From Hyphomonas sp. (GTDB taxonomy: Bacteria > Pseudomonadota > Alphaproteobacteria > Caulobacterales > Hyphomonadaceae), in NCBI GenBank assembly GCA_017792365.1, contig CP051229.1, positions 3,285,725 through 3,349,724 on the forward strand: a DNA stretch of 64,000 bases. The letters run 5' to 3'. Shown here in pieces: positions 40,033 through 49,554 of the stretch (position 1 is its first letter; each line of letters starts with the position of its first letter). A program made the translations under genes and the position numbers. The notes under the pieces are model-generated. The model was given only the letters and a program-made list of their open reading frames with translations, ran no database searches and was not told the origin of the DNA.

Positions 40033-41241
40033 TCAGTCGAACAGGGAGAGGTCGATGGCCTCTCCCATGATCCTGTATCCGGCGTCGTTGGGATGCAGCC
40101 AGTCGCCGACGTGAAGGTCAGGGCGAAGCTGCGCCGGATCGGCCGGATCGCGCATGACGGCGTCGAGATCAATCACGCCTTCGAACGCGCCGCCGGTGCG
40201 GATCCACGCATTCACCTCGTTGCGCACCGCGTCGCCGGCTTCGGTGTAATAGGCGGCGTTCTTGTATGGCAGGATGGTCGAGCCGATGACCTTGAGCCCT
40301 TCGTCATGCGCGCGCGCGATGACCTGCCTGTAGCCGTTGATCAACTCGGCGGCGGACGGCCCGGCGCCGCGGCCCATGCCGACATCGTTGACGCCTTCGA
40401 GCATCACGACCCACTTCGCGCCCGGGATGGTCAGCACATCGCGGTTGAGGCGGGCGAGGGCGGGTTCGCCGAACATCGCTGCGCCATAGCCGAGAATGCG
40501 ATTGCCCGAGATGGCGGCATTGACGACGCCGATGTCCGCGCGGTCCGCGAGGCGATTGCTGAGAATGTCGGGCCAGCGGACGTTGGCGTCGAGCGTTGCG
40601 CCGTAACCGTCGGTGATGGAATCGCCGAACGCGACGATGATGTCGGGCGGGTCCTGGCGGTAGACCTCGACGCCCGAGAGGAAGGCGCGGTTGGTGAACG
40701 TGTCCTCGGCGACGAAGGGCTGCGTCGTGAAATCGCCGCTGGTGGAGACGCCGGTCGTTGCGACGGCGAGGGGGTGGCAGGTGCAGGGGCCGGTGGGTTC
40801 TGCGAAATAGGTCCGGATGGCGAGTTCATCGCCGACGTTGACCGAAAGGTTGACCGGATCGCTGAGCATCGGCGCGCCGCGCGGAATGGTGACGTCCTGG
40901 GTCGCGTTGAATGAGAGCAGGATCGGCGCTGCATCTTCGCCGGTGACCGGATCGATCGCCGTGACGCTTGCAGCGGCGATGCGCAGCGGGTCTGCGCCGT
41001 AGGTGTTGTCGAAGCGGATGCGGACGCGATCGCCCGCGGCGCCAATGCGGATGACCTGACGGAGGGTCTGGTTCTCGAAGTCGGGCGAGGACTCGGTGGG
41101 CGGGGCGGGCGCTGCGCTCCAGGCGCCGGCCCATCCGGCGACGGCGGGGGCGGGAGGCGCAATCTCTTCGGGGACATCGGGAGCGGTGGTTGCACAGGCG
41201 GCGAGCGCCATCAGCCCAGTGAGCGCGATGAGTGTCTTCAT
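40033..41241 (-). CDS. SGNH/GDSL hydrolase lipoprotein
   Basis: 402 residues from ATG 41241. Lipobox LMALAAC with lipidation Cys about residue 16. An N-terminal beta domain (residues 40-190) contains QVIRIGAAGDRVRIRFDNTY. The catalytic domain has the block I Ser in IIVAFGDSITDGYG, block III GVNDVG in VVMLEGVNDVGMG, and block V in GDWLHPNDAGYRIMGEA with the Asp and His. It is probably an esterase or carbohydrate deacetylase on the cell envelope. It converges with the paralogue-1 gene, with stops 7 bases apart. Confidence 0.9.
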   Translation of the reverse strand: MKTLIALTGLMALAACATTAPDVPEEIAPPAPAVAGWAGAWSAAPAPPTESSPDFENQTLRQVIRIGAAGDRVRIRFDNTYGADPLRIAAASVTAIDPVTGEDAAPILLSFNATQDVTIPRGAPMLSDPVNLSVNVGDELAIRTYFAEPTGPCTCHPLAVATTGVSTSGDFTTQPFVAEDTFTNRAFLSGVEVYRQDPPDIIVAFGDSITDGYGATLDANVRWPDILSNRLADRADIGVVNAAISGNRILGYGAAMFGEPALARLNRDVLTIPGAKWVVMLEGVNDVGMGRGAGPSAAELINGYRQVIARAHDEGLKVIGSTILPYKNAAYYTEAGDAVRNEVNAWIRTGGAFEGVIDLDAVMRDPADPAQLRPDLHVGDWLHPNDAGYRIMGEAIDLSLFD

Positions 41242-41304
41242 GTCGGGGTCCCTCCTGCACGCGGGAGAGTAGCCGAGCACGGGCGGGCGGCAAGGGCGTG
41301 TGAA

Positions 41305-43097
41305 CTAGACCACTTCGTCCCAGCGGCGGCTGAGCCGGTTGGCGGCGTTGATGATGCCGACCATGGAATAGGTCTGTGGGAAGTTGCCCCAGAGTTCGCC
41401 GGTTGCGCAGTCGATGTCTTCCGAGAGCAGGCCAAGCCGGGTGCGCCGCGCCAGAACGTCTTCGAACATCTCGCGCGCTTCCTCCTCGCGGCCGATGCGC
41501 GACAAGGCATCGATGTGCCAGAAGGTGCACGCCGTGAAGGCGGTTTCGGGTTTGCCGAAGTCGTCGGCGACGCGGTAGCGGAAGACGTGTGAGCCGTCGC
41601 GCAGTTCGCGGTCGATCGCATCGACGGTTGCCACGAAGCGCTCGTCCATCGGGTCGATGAAGCCGATCTCGGCCATGAGCAGGACGGATGCGTCGAGCGC
41701 GTCACTACCGAATGCGCCGGTGAAGGCTTTGCGCTTTTCGTCCCATGCTTCCTTGAGAACCGTGGCGCGGATTTCCTCTGCGCGCGCCGCCCAGAAGTTG
41801 GCGCGGTCTGAGCGGCCTAGCACCTGGGCGATGCGATGGAGGCGGTCGCAGGCGGCCCAGCAGAGGATCGCCGATGATGTGTGGACCTGGGCGCGGCCGC
41901 GGTATTCCCAGATGCCTGCGTCAGGCGTGTTGTACATCTCGTAGCGCGCTGGCCGACCACCTCGAAGTGTTCGAACTCGAGCGGGCCCGCGCGTCCGTGC
42001 AGGCGGTCGTCGAAGAAGGCCTGTGCGGCGCCAAGGATGACATGGCCGTAGACGTCGTGCTGGACGTGCTCGGCGGCCTGGTTTCCGAAGCGGACTGGCG
42101 GGTGGTTACGATAACCCGGCAGCTCTGTGGCGATCTCTTCGTTGAGGTCGGTTTCCAGCGCGATGCCATAGACCGGCTGGATATGGCCGCCCTGCGTCTG
42201 GGCGACGATGCTGCGGAGGTAGGAGAGGTACCGTTCCAGCGTGCCGACAGCGGAGAGCCGATTGAGCGCGGTGACCGTAAAATAGGCGTCGCGGAGCCAG
42301 CAGAAGCGGTAATCCCAGTTGCGTTCCGAGCCCTTGTGTTCCGGCACGCTACTGGTGAGCGCGGCGACGATGCCGCCGGTTTCTTCATAGACGCAGAGTT
42401 TCAGCGTGATGGCGGCGCGGATGACGGCGTCCTGCCAGTCGGGCGGCGTCGCGAGGCGGCGGGCCCAGTCCTTCCACTGCGAGCGGGTGCGCTCCAGCCA
42501 GTCGTGCGCCATGACGCTGACATTGTCCGACAGCGGCTCGTCCGGGCCGAGAATGAAGTGGATTTCGCGGTCGAGGACGAACTCGCGCTCGTCGATCACG
42601 TAGGACACCGGCGCATCCGTCGTGACCCGGAAGCCGCACTGCGGGTCCTTGAAGCGGATGTGCGACACGCCGCGCACCATCGGGATTTCCGAGGCGCCAC
42701 GCTCGTTGGAGGCGGAGAGCGAGATGGAAACCGTCGGCATGCCGCGCAGGGGCGTGATGCTGCGGACGATGGACGCGGGACGGAAGATGCGCCCCTTGTC
42801 GACAAAGCGCGGCGCGAAATCTGTGACCCGGATCGCCGAGCCGTCCTTGGCTTCGAGGATCGTCTCCAGGATCGCAGTGTTGCGGACGTAGGTCTGCGTG
42901 GAGGTTGTGAAGCCGCGGAGGTTGACCGCGAAGCCGCCCTTGCCGCCGAGCAATTCGTTGAACACTGGCTCGCCGTCGAAGCGCGGCAGGCACAGCCACG
43001 AATAGCGCGCGGTTTCGTCGATGAGGCCGGCAATGGTGCCGTTGCCGACAATGCCCTGTTCAAGTGTCGTCAAGCGTTTGTCTCCAGCCAGTTCCAT
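41305..43097 (-). pseudogene. glycoside hydrolase family 15 protein (trehalase/glucoamylase-like), frameshifted as sequenced
   Basis: Starts at ATG 43097, inside the 3' end of otsB. N-terminal beta domain: LEQGIVGNGTIAGLIDETAR, YSWLCLPRFDGEPVFNELLG. The (alpha/alpha)6 catalytic region begins ERNWDYRFCWLRDAYFTVTA, with acidic residues typical of GH15. The frame breaks at about 41945-41950 (after HFEVVGQR) and resumes as YEMYNTPDAGIWEYRGRAQV, TSSAILCWAACDRLHRIAQ, ending RLSRRWDEVV. One missing base explains it. Repaired length is about 597 residues. Next to otsAB the substrate is most likely trehalose, so the operon would make and also degrade trehalose. Glucoamylase activity cannot be excluded. 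Confidence 0.85.
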
Positions 43098-43786
43098 ACG
43101 GCGGCGGTATCATGCAGGCGCCATTGTGCAACGCTGTCGCCGTCGCCAACCTTGATGCCAAATCCGCCAAGCTCTGTCGCGGCGATCATGGCGTCTTCGT
43201 CTGTCTTGTCATCGCCGACGATGACGGGTGAACGATCCGCGAAGAGGTCGGACTGCATGGCGATCTTCAGCGCTGTACCCTTGTTGGCGGCTGAGGGTTT
43301 CGCCTCGAAGACCATCTTGCCGCCCTGGAGCGTGTAGTCGGGATGACGATCGATCGCCGATCCAAGCGATGCGCCGAGCGCGGCGGCAGCTTCCGGGTTG
43401 TCGCGATAATGCACGGCGAGGACGCGGCCTTTCGGTTCGATCCATACGCCGTCCAGCGCAGCCACGGTCTCGGCGAAGGCCGTGGAGAGGGCCTCTGGCG
43501 CGACGCCGGGCTGGCGCACCGGCAGCTGGCCCGCGTGCGCGACATCCAGCCCGTGACCGCCGATGCGGATGATGTCCGATGGAATGCGCAGGCCGAGATC
43601 CTGGATGTCGCGGCCGCTGATGATCGCCAGCGCGCCGCGCATCGCGGCCGAAAGGCTGGTGAGGAGGGCGGTCTGGTCGGCGGTCAGGAACACGGTCGCC
43701 GGATCAGCCTGCAGCGGCGCGAGCGTGCCGTCGAAGTCGAGGAATAGCGCGTGCGAGTCGCGATCGAGGGACGGCGGGGCAGTCAC
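43070..43786 (-). CDS. otsB: trehalose-6-phosphate phosphatase
   Basis: 238 residues of the HAD superfamily. The nucleophile Asp is in ALFLDFDGTLAPLQADP, motif II is LAIISGRDIQDLG, and the metal-binding motif IV is VIVGDDKTDEDAMIAA. The conserved PKGRVLAVHYRDNPEAA and NKGTALKIAM segments fit OtsB. It removes phosphate from trehalose 6-phosphate made by OtsA, encoded 45 bases upstream on the same strand. Its stop overlaps the start of the GH15 gene by 28 bases. Confidence 0.95.
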   Translation of the reverse strand: MTAPPSLDRDSHALFLDFDGTLAPLQADPATVFLTADQTALLTSLSAAMRGALAIISGRDIQDLGLRIPSDIIRIGGHGLDVAHAGQLPVRQPGVAPEALSTAFAETVAALDGVWIEPKGRVLAVHYRDNPEAAAALGASLGSAIDRHPDYTLQGGKMVFEAKPSAANKGTALKIAMQSDLFADRSPVIVGDDKTDEDAMIAATELGGFGIKVGDGDSVAQWRLHDTAAVWNWLETNA

Positions 43787-43831
43787 GAGCGCTCCTGTTG
43801 AGTGTCTGACGGTTATGGGCTGACTGATCGC

Positions 43832-45198
43832 CTATGAGGGCGTGTTTGACAAATCATCAAGATAGGTCGTGCGCCACCATGTGATGTCGCGCGCCATGAT
43901 GACTTCCTTGAGGCTGCGCCAGCGATCCATCCGCTCTTCGAGCGGCATGGTGAGGCGGTGTGCAGCGCTTCGGCGACGCGGCGCGTGTCGAACGGATTGA
44001 CGATGAGCGCATCGTGGAGCTGTTCGGCGGCGCCGGCAAACTCGGATAGGATCAGGACGCCCGGGTCCATCGGGTTCTGCGCCATCACGAATTCCTTCGC
44101 GACGAGGTTCATACCGTCGCGCAGGGGGGTGACCAGTCCGGCGCGGGCGATGCGGAACAGTCCGGCGAGCTGGTCGCGGTCGTAGGCGCGCGCGAGATAG
44201 CGCAGGGGAATCCAGTCGAGATCGCCGTGATCGCCGTTCACGCGGCCGGCGAGACGGTCGAGCTCTTCGCGCAGTTCGCGGTATTCGGCGACGACACTGC
44301 GCGAAGGCGGCGCGATCTGCGTGACCGAAACGCGGCCGCGCATTTCCGGGTAGTTGTCGTAGAACTCGCCGACGGCGGCGAATCGTTCGGGCAGGCCTTT
44401 CGAGTAGTCCATCCGGTCGACGCCGATGACGAGCTGTCGGTCGTTGAGGATCGACCCGATCTGGTGGGCGGCGGCGCGGGCGGCCTCACTCACGCTGGCC
44501 TGGGTGAAGGCCTGCGGGTCGATGCCGATCGGATAGGCGCGGATGAGGGTGGTGCTGCCGAAGGCGTTCACCTTGCCGTCGCTGGTTTCCACGCCATCGC
44601 AATACTCGACGAGGTAGCGCACGAAGTTGGCGCGGTCGCGTTCCGACTGGAAGCCGACGACCGAGTGCGCGCACAGGGCTTCGGCGACTTCGCGGTGTTC
44701 GGGCAGGATCGTGAAGACTTCCGGCGGCGGGAAGGGGATGTGCAGGAAAAAGCCGGCGCGCCCGGTCCAGCCCATCTCGCGCAGGTATCGTGCGAACAGC
44801 AGCAGATGATAATCATGCACCCAGACGACGTCGTCTGCAGCGATCCGTTCCGTGACCATCTCTGCGAGACGGCGGTTTACATCGGAATAGATGCGGAACG
44901 CGTCGTGGTCGAACGAGACGAGATCCGTGCGGTAGTGGAAGAGCGGCCAGAGCGTGCGGTTGGCGTAGGCGTGATAATAGCCGTCGTGCTCTTCCCGCGT
45001 CAGGTCGGTGAGGATGAAGTCGACGCCGTCATCTGACAGTTCCTGAGTTTCAGGATCGCCCTCGCAGATTGAGCCGCTCCAGCCGGCCCAGGCGCCGCCG
45101 CTGGCGTTAAGCGCTTCCCACAGCGCGATCGCGAGGCCGCCTGCGCGCGCATTCGGATCAACGGCCGTACGGTTCGATATGGCGATGAGCCGACTCAT
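43832..45198 (-). CDS. otsA: trehalose-6-phosphate synthase, frameshifted near the C-terminus
   Basis: GT20 retaining glycosyltransferase that joins UDP-glucose and glucose 6-phosphate. It starts MSRLIAISNRTAVDPNARAG with the substrate-binding N-loop. Motifs: VWVHDYHLLLFARYLREMGW, IGFFLHIPFPPPEVFTILP-type segment (FFLHIPFPPPEVFTILPEH), GVDRMDYSKGLPERFAAVGE, LVTPLRDGMNLVAKEFVMAQ and LILSEFAGAAEQLHDALIVN. The frame breaks at about 43954, where one C appears to be missing. It then resumes as LTMPLEERMDRWRSLKEVIM, ARDITWWRTTYLDDLSNTPS and stops at 43832. Repaired length is 455 residues. As written, the wrong frame runs on to 43813 inside the otsB spacer. It is first in the otsA-otsB-GH15 operon. 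Confidence 0.93.
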
Positions 45199-45295
45199 CC
45201 AGTCCTCCGCTTGGAGAACTAATGGTCGCGCCGCCGGTTCCGATCAACCGTGACGCTGGCGGAATCGGTGCAGCCGCGCGATTTCGCTGTTGCGC

Positions 45296-46995
45296 CTAGT
45301 TTTTGCCGGCGATGTGCTCGTCGATCGTGCGGCGGGCGATGACCATGGCCTGCACCTCGCCGGCGCCCTCGAAGATATTGAGGATGCGGGCGTCGCAGAG
45401 GACGCGGCTGATCGGGTATTCCAGCGCAAAGCCGTTGCCGCCGTGGATCTGCAGGGCGTTGTCGGCTGCCGACCAGGCGACGCGCGCGCCAAGCATTTTG
45501 GCGAGGCCCGCTTCGAGGTCGCAACGCTTGCCGTCGTCCTTCTGGCGCGCGGAGAAATAGGTGAGTTGGCGCACGCCGACGAGTTCGGCGGCCATCATGA
45601 CGATCTTGTCCGAAACGCGCGGGAATTCGTAGATCAGCTGGCCGAACTGCGACCGCTCGAGCGCGTACCGCAGGCCAAGCTCCATTGCGCACTGGGCGAC
45701 GCCGATGGCGCGCGCGGCGGTCTGGATGCGGGCGCCTTCAAAGGTGGCCATGAGGTGCTTGAAGCCCTTGCCTTCGACTTCGCCGAGCAGGTTTTCAGCC
45801 GGCACCTCGAAACCGTCGAAGCCGATCTCGTATTCCTTCATGCCGCGATAGCCGAGGACTTCGATTTCGCCGCCGGTCATGCCGTCTGCCGGGAAGGGAT
45901 TGTCGTCCGTGCCGCGCGGTTTCTCGCAGATGAACATCGAGAGGCCGCGGAAGTCGTTGGTGTCGGGGACCGAGCGCGCGAGAACCGTCATGAGGTCGGT
46001 GCGGGCCGCGTGGGTGATCCAGGTCTTGTTGCCGGTGATCTTCCACTTGTCGCCGTCCTTGACGGCGCGCGTGCGCAGGCTGCCAAGGTCCGAGCCGGTA
46101 TTCGGTTCGGTGAAGACGGCAGTCGGCAGGATTTCGCCCGACGCGATGCCCGGCAGGTATTTCTTCTTCTGCTCGTCGGTGCCGCCCGTGAGGAGCAGCT
46201 CGGCGGCGATCTCAGAGCGCGTGCCCAGCGAGCCGACACCGATGTAGGCGCGGGTCAGTTCCTCTGAGACAACGCACATGGATGTCTTGCCCATTCCGAG
46301 GCCGCCGTATTCCTCGGGAATGGTCAGACCGAAGACGCCGAGCTCGCCCATTTGCGCGACAACGTCGTCAGGGATGAGTTCGTCCTTGAGGTGCCATTCG
46401 TGGGCGTGGGGGACGACCTTGTCGTCGCCGAACTTGCGGAACTGGTCGCGGATCATTTCGTAGGTTTCGTCGAGACCCGTGGTCTCGATAGTCGCGCGCC
46501 CTTGAAGCTCGCGGATGAGTTCGGCGGCGCGGCGGCGGGCGGCGGGCGTATTGCCGGATGCGACGAGGAGGTCGATCGCCGGCGTCTTGAGACGGGCGAG
46601 GGTTTCGGAATGGGCGCCCATGTCGATCGGGCGGACGATTTCCGCCTGCCACATCGGCAGCCCGCCAATCAGCTGCGACAGGTATTCGCCGAACAGGATC
46701 TGGCTGAGCAGTTGTTCGATCTCGCCGAACTTGCCGTCTGCATTGATGCGGTCAGCCCAGTTGGCCGTTTCCTTGAGCGTCTCGACATACGTCAGAACCC
46801 AGGCGAGACCGTGGGTCGAACGCTGTTCAACGTCGATCAGGCGACGGTCGACCTTGCCGGCCGGCGCGACGCGTTCTGCAACGAGCACGCGCAAATCGTG
46901 AAAGTAGGCCTCGGCGTCAACGGCGGCCTGCGTCAGGGTGGGCAGCAGGTTGTTGAGGATCCGTTCGCGGCGGTTGCGCCAGCAGTATCGGCCAT
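45296..46995 (-). CDS. acyl-CoA dehydrogenase, frameshifted near the N-terminus
   Basis: The main frame is intact from about 46960 to 45296 and encodes a long acyl-CoA dehydrogenase (about 566 residues repaired) with an extra N-terminal helical domain of about 130 residues. The start is ATG 46995 (MADTAGATAANG). One missing base at about 46960-46975 separates it from ILNNLLPTLTQAAVDAEAYF. Dehydrogenase motifs: LTIPEEYGGLGMGKTSMCVV, LPTAVFTEPNTGSDLGSLRT, GNKTWITHAARTDLMTVLAR and QIHGGNGFALEYPISRVLCD. The FAD enzyme oxidises an acyl-CoA and hands electrons to EtfAB. The exact substrate is unknown. If no repair is made, a TTG at 46894 would start a 532-residue protein. Confidence 0.88.
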
Positions 46996-47194
46996 GGTTT
47001 TACGTCTCCAGTTACACCAGTTTTTTAGGCTGCGCCTGCCGCCGGGTCAAAGGCGCAAACCGTCGCGCGCCTCAGGACCTCGTCGATGCCGCGTTCGTGC
47101 CTTGTCTCGGTGCGGTGTTGCCTGCACAAACCATGCAAGATCATACAATAATCGCCCTGCTCGCGGCAGGCGACAGATAGTGAGGGAGAGGAAA

Positions 47195-48301
47195 ATGAAG
47201 ATGGGAACTCGCTTCGCAAGTGTGGCGCTGACCGCTCTGGCGTTCGCGGCCGCGCCGGCGATGGCGCAGGAAGCCGGGTATACGCCGCCGAAGACGACAT
47301 GGGGCGCGCCGGACCTGCAGGGCTTCTGGACCAATTCCTCAATCACGAATCTCGAACGCGACGCCGCATACGAAAACCTCGTTCTGACGCCGGAGGAGGC
47401 CGCCAGAATGGAGGGAAACGACTATTACAACAATCGTACGCGCGAAGACGCCAAGCGGATTGATGTCGACAAGGCCGAGTTGCTCGACGGCACGGACCTG
47501 CTGTCTGGCGGCGGGTACAACGCATTCTGGGTCGATCCCGGCACCAAGGTCGCCGTGGTGAAGGGCGAGCTTCGGTCGTCGTGGATCGTCGAGCCGGCGC
47601 ATGGGCGCATCCCGCGGTTGGGAAGGGACGTCGAAGCCGAGATCGAGGCGCGGCGCGCAGCCGAGCAGCGAGCGGCCGAGCTTGGCGGCAGCGGCACGGC
47701 CATCGGGCCGGGCGGGGTGAACCGGCAGGCGGGCGGCGGCTATGGCAGCTATGACGGTCCCGAGACCCGCCCGATCGGCGAGCGGTGCCTGATCGGCTTT
47801 GGCAATACCGGCGGGCCAATGATGAACAACGTGCTCTACAACAACGTGAAGCAGATCGTTCAGGCGCCGGACCATGTGATGATCATGGCCGAGATGGTGA
47901 ACGACGCCCGGATCATTCCGCTGACCAAGGACCGCAAGCGGCCCGAGGTCATCGAGCAATGGCTGGGCGATTCCATCGGCTGGTATGAGGGCGACAAGCT
48001 CGTCGTCGAGACGCGCAACCTGCATCCCGATCAGCGCGGCTACATTTCCGACGAAGGATACGTGATCGAGAAGTTCTCGCGCTGGAACGAGGATCAGATC
48101 CTCTATGAGTTCGAGGTCGTCGATCCAACGATGTATTCCCAGCCCTGGAAGGGCGAAATGGCCTGGAACCGGTCGATCGAGCCGCCGCACGAATACGCCT
48201 GCCATGAAGGCAATTACTCGTTCGCAGGCATCCTCGCCGGCGCGCGCGAGCTGGAGCGGCAGGGCCGTCTGGTGCCGATCAATGCGGACGAGGAAGGCTG
48301 A
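47195..48301 (+). CDS. secreted protein, paralogue 2 of a three-copy family
   Basis: 368 residues from ATG 47195, with GAGGGAGAGG upstream. The signal peptide ends AMAQ about residue 26. Family blocks: APDLQGFWTNSSITNLERD, GYNAFWVDPGTKVAVVKGEL, GERCLIGFGNTGGPMM, QAPDHVMIMAEMVNDARIIP, WLGDSIGWYEGDKLVVETRN and EYACHEGNYSFAGILAGARE. It carries a Gly-rich insert (residues 160-190) absent from the first paralogue. It ends EEG, like the paralogue downstream. A terminator follows 17 bases later. Function unknown. Confidence 0.8.
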   Translation: MKMGTRFASVALTALAFAAAPAMAQEAGYTPPKTTWGAPDLQGFWTNSSITNLERDAAYENLVLTPEEAARMEGNDYYNNRTREDAKRIDVDKAELLDGTDLLSGGGYNAFWVDPGTKVAVVKGELRSSWIVEPAHGRIPRLGRDVEAEIEARRAAEQRAAELGGSGTAIGPGGVNRQAGGGYGSYDGPETRPIGERCLIGFGNTGGPMMNNVLYNNVKQIVQAPDHVMIMAEMVNDARIIPLTKDRKRPEVIEQWLGDSIGWYEGDKLVVETRNLHPDQRGYISDEGYVIEKFSRWNEDQILYEFEVVDPTMYSQPWKGEMAWNRSIEPPHEYACHEGNYSFAGILAGARELERQGRLVPINADEEG

Positions 48302-48317
48302 CCTAGACCGGCGGGGG

Positions 48318-48340
48318 CGGGGCCGTATGGCCCCGTTTTC
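48318..48340 (+). terminator. rho-independent terminator
   Basis: CGGGGCC pairs with GGCCCCG around a GTAT loop and is followed by TTTTC. It separates the second and third paralogues, so they are probably transcribed apart. Confidence 0.8.
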
Positions 48341-48418
48341 TCTCAGCCGGTTGATTTGCCTTGCGTACGTGCGGCGCTAGGCTCTGATGTACAGACGTCA
48401 GGCGTTGGGAGGCTGGGC

Positions 48419-49548
48419 ATGCGGAACATTCATCGGCTGCTGGTTGGGGCGATCATCTCCGTTGGCGGCGTCAGCGTTATTGCCGACACGCCGGAGGAGG
48501 TTTCGGAGCGATCCGGGGCGGCGAGCACGTATGACCGCACGCAACCTTATCCGGCCTATGAAGCGCCGCAGCTTGCGATTGGGCAGCCGGATCTGCAGGG
48601 CGTGTGGACCAACACGACGTTGACGAGCACGATGCGTCCGGCGCGACTTGGCGACCGGCTGGTCTACACCGAAGAAGAAGTCGCAGAGCTGGAGCAGTCG
48701 AAGGCCGAGACCTCGCGCTGGCCTCCCAGCCAACAGAAGCGGATGCGCCAGCGGAGCATCAGGAGCCCGAGGGCGTGAGCACAGCGGCCGGGGTGGGCAG
48801 CGGCGCGCCCTACAACGAGTTCTGGACGGATCGGGGCAATACCGTGATGCGCGTCAACGGCGAGCCGCGCACGTCCCTCTTCACGACGCCAGATGGGCAG
48901 GCTCCGGCGCGCAAACCTGGTGCGCGGCCCGCCCCTGCGCCGGAACCTGCCGCTTTCGTGAAACTTCTGGGCCCCGGTCCATCGAAGGGCGCTTCCTATG
49001 ACAATCCAGAATCGCGCAGTTCGGAGCGGTGCATTGTCGGGTTTGGTCGCAATGCCGGTCCACCGATGTTTTCCAACGGGTGGTACAACAACAACTACCA
49101 GATCGTGCAGACGCCCGATCACGTGATGATCGCAACCGAAATGATCCATGACGCGCGCATCATCCGGTTGAATTCGGAGCATCGCACCGATGATGCGCGG
49201 CCCTACTTTGGCGACAGCATCGGCTGGTGGGAGGGCGACACGCTGGTCGTGGAGACGACGCACATTCCCTACGAGCAGCAATACATGGGCTCGTGGAAGG
49301 ACCTGAAGGTGACGGAGCGGTTCCGGCGGGTTGCGGACGATCGCTTGTATTACGGCTTCACGATCGAGGACCCGACGCTCTGGGAAGAGCCGTGGGGCGG
49401 CGAGTATGAGTTCGATGCGCTGAAAGACAGGGTGCACGAGTACGCCTGCCATGAGGGCAATTACTCATTGCCCGGCATCCTGCGCGGCGCACGGGAACAG
49501 GAGCGGCAGGACAGGCTGGCGTCGATCGGCGCCGACGAGGAAGGGTAG
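48419..49548 (+). pseudogene. secreted protein, paralogue 3 of a three-copy family, frameshifted as sequenced
   Basis: Starts at ATG 48419 (MRNIHRLLVGAIISVGGVSV, a signal peptide). The frame runs through GQPDLQGVWTNTTLTSTMRP and EEEVAELEQSKAE, then breaks at about 48709, where one G seems missing. It resumes as DLALASQPTEADAPAEHQEP, and continues APYNEFWTDRGNTVMRVNGE, SERCIVGFGRNAGPPMF, QTPDHVMIATEMIHDARIIR, YFGDSIGWWEGDTLVVETTH and EYACHEGNYSLPGILRGARE. Repaired length is about 376 residues. It is followed 6 bases later by the metallo-beta-lactamase-fold lipoprotein gene, so the two are probably co-transcribed. Confidence 0.8.
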
Positions 49549-49554
49549 GCGGCG

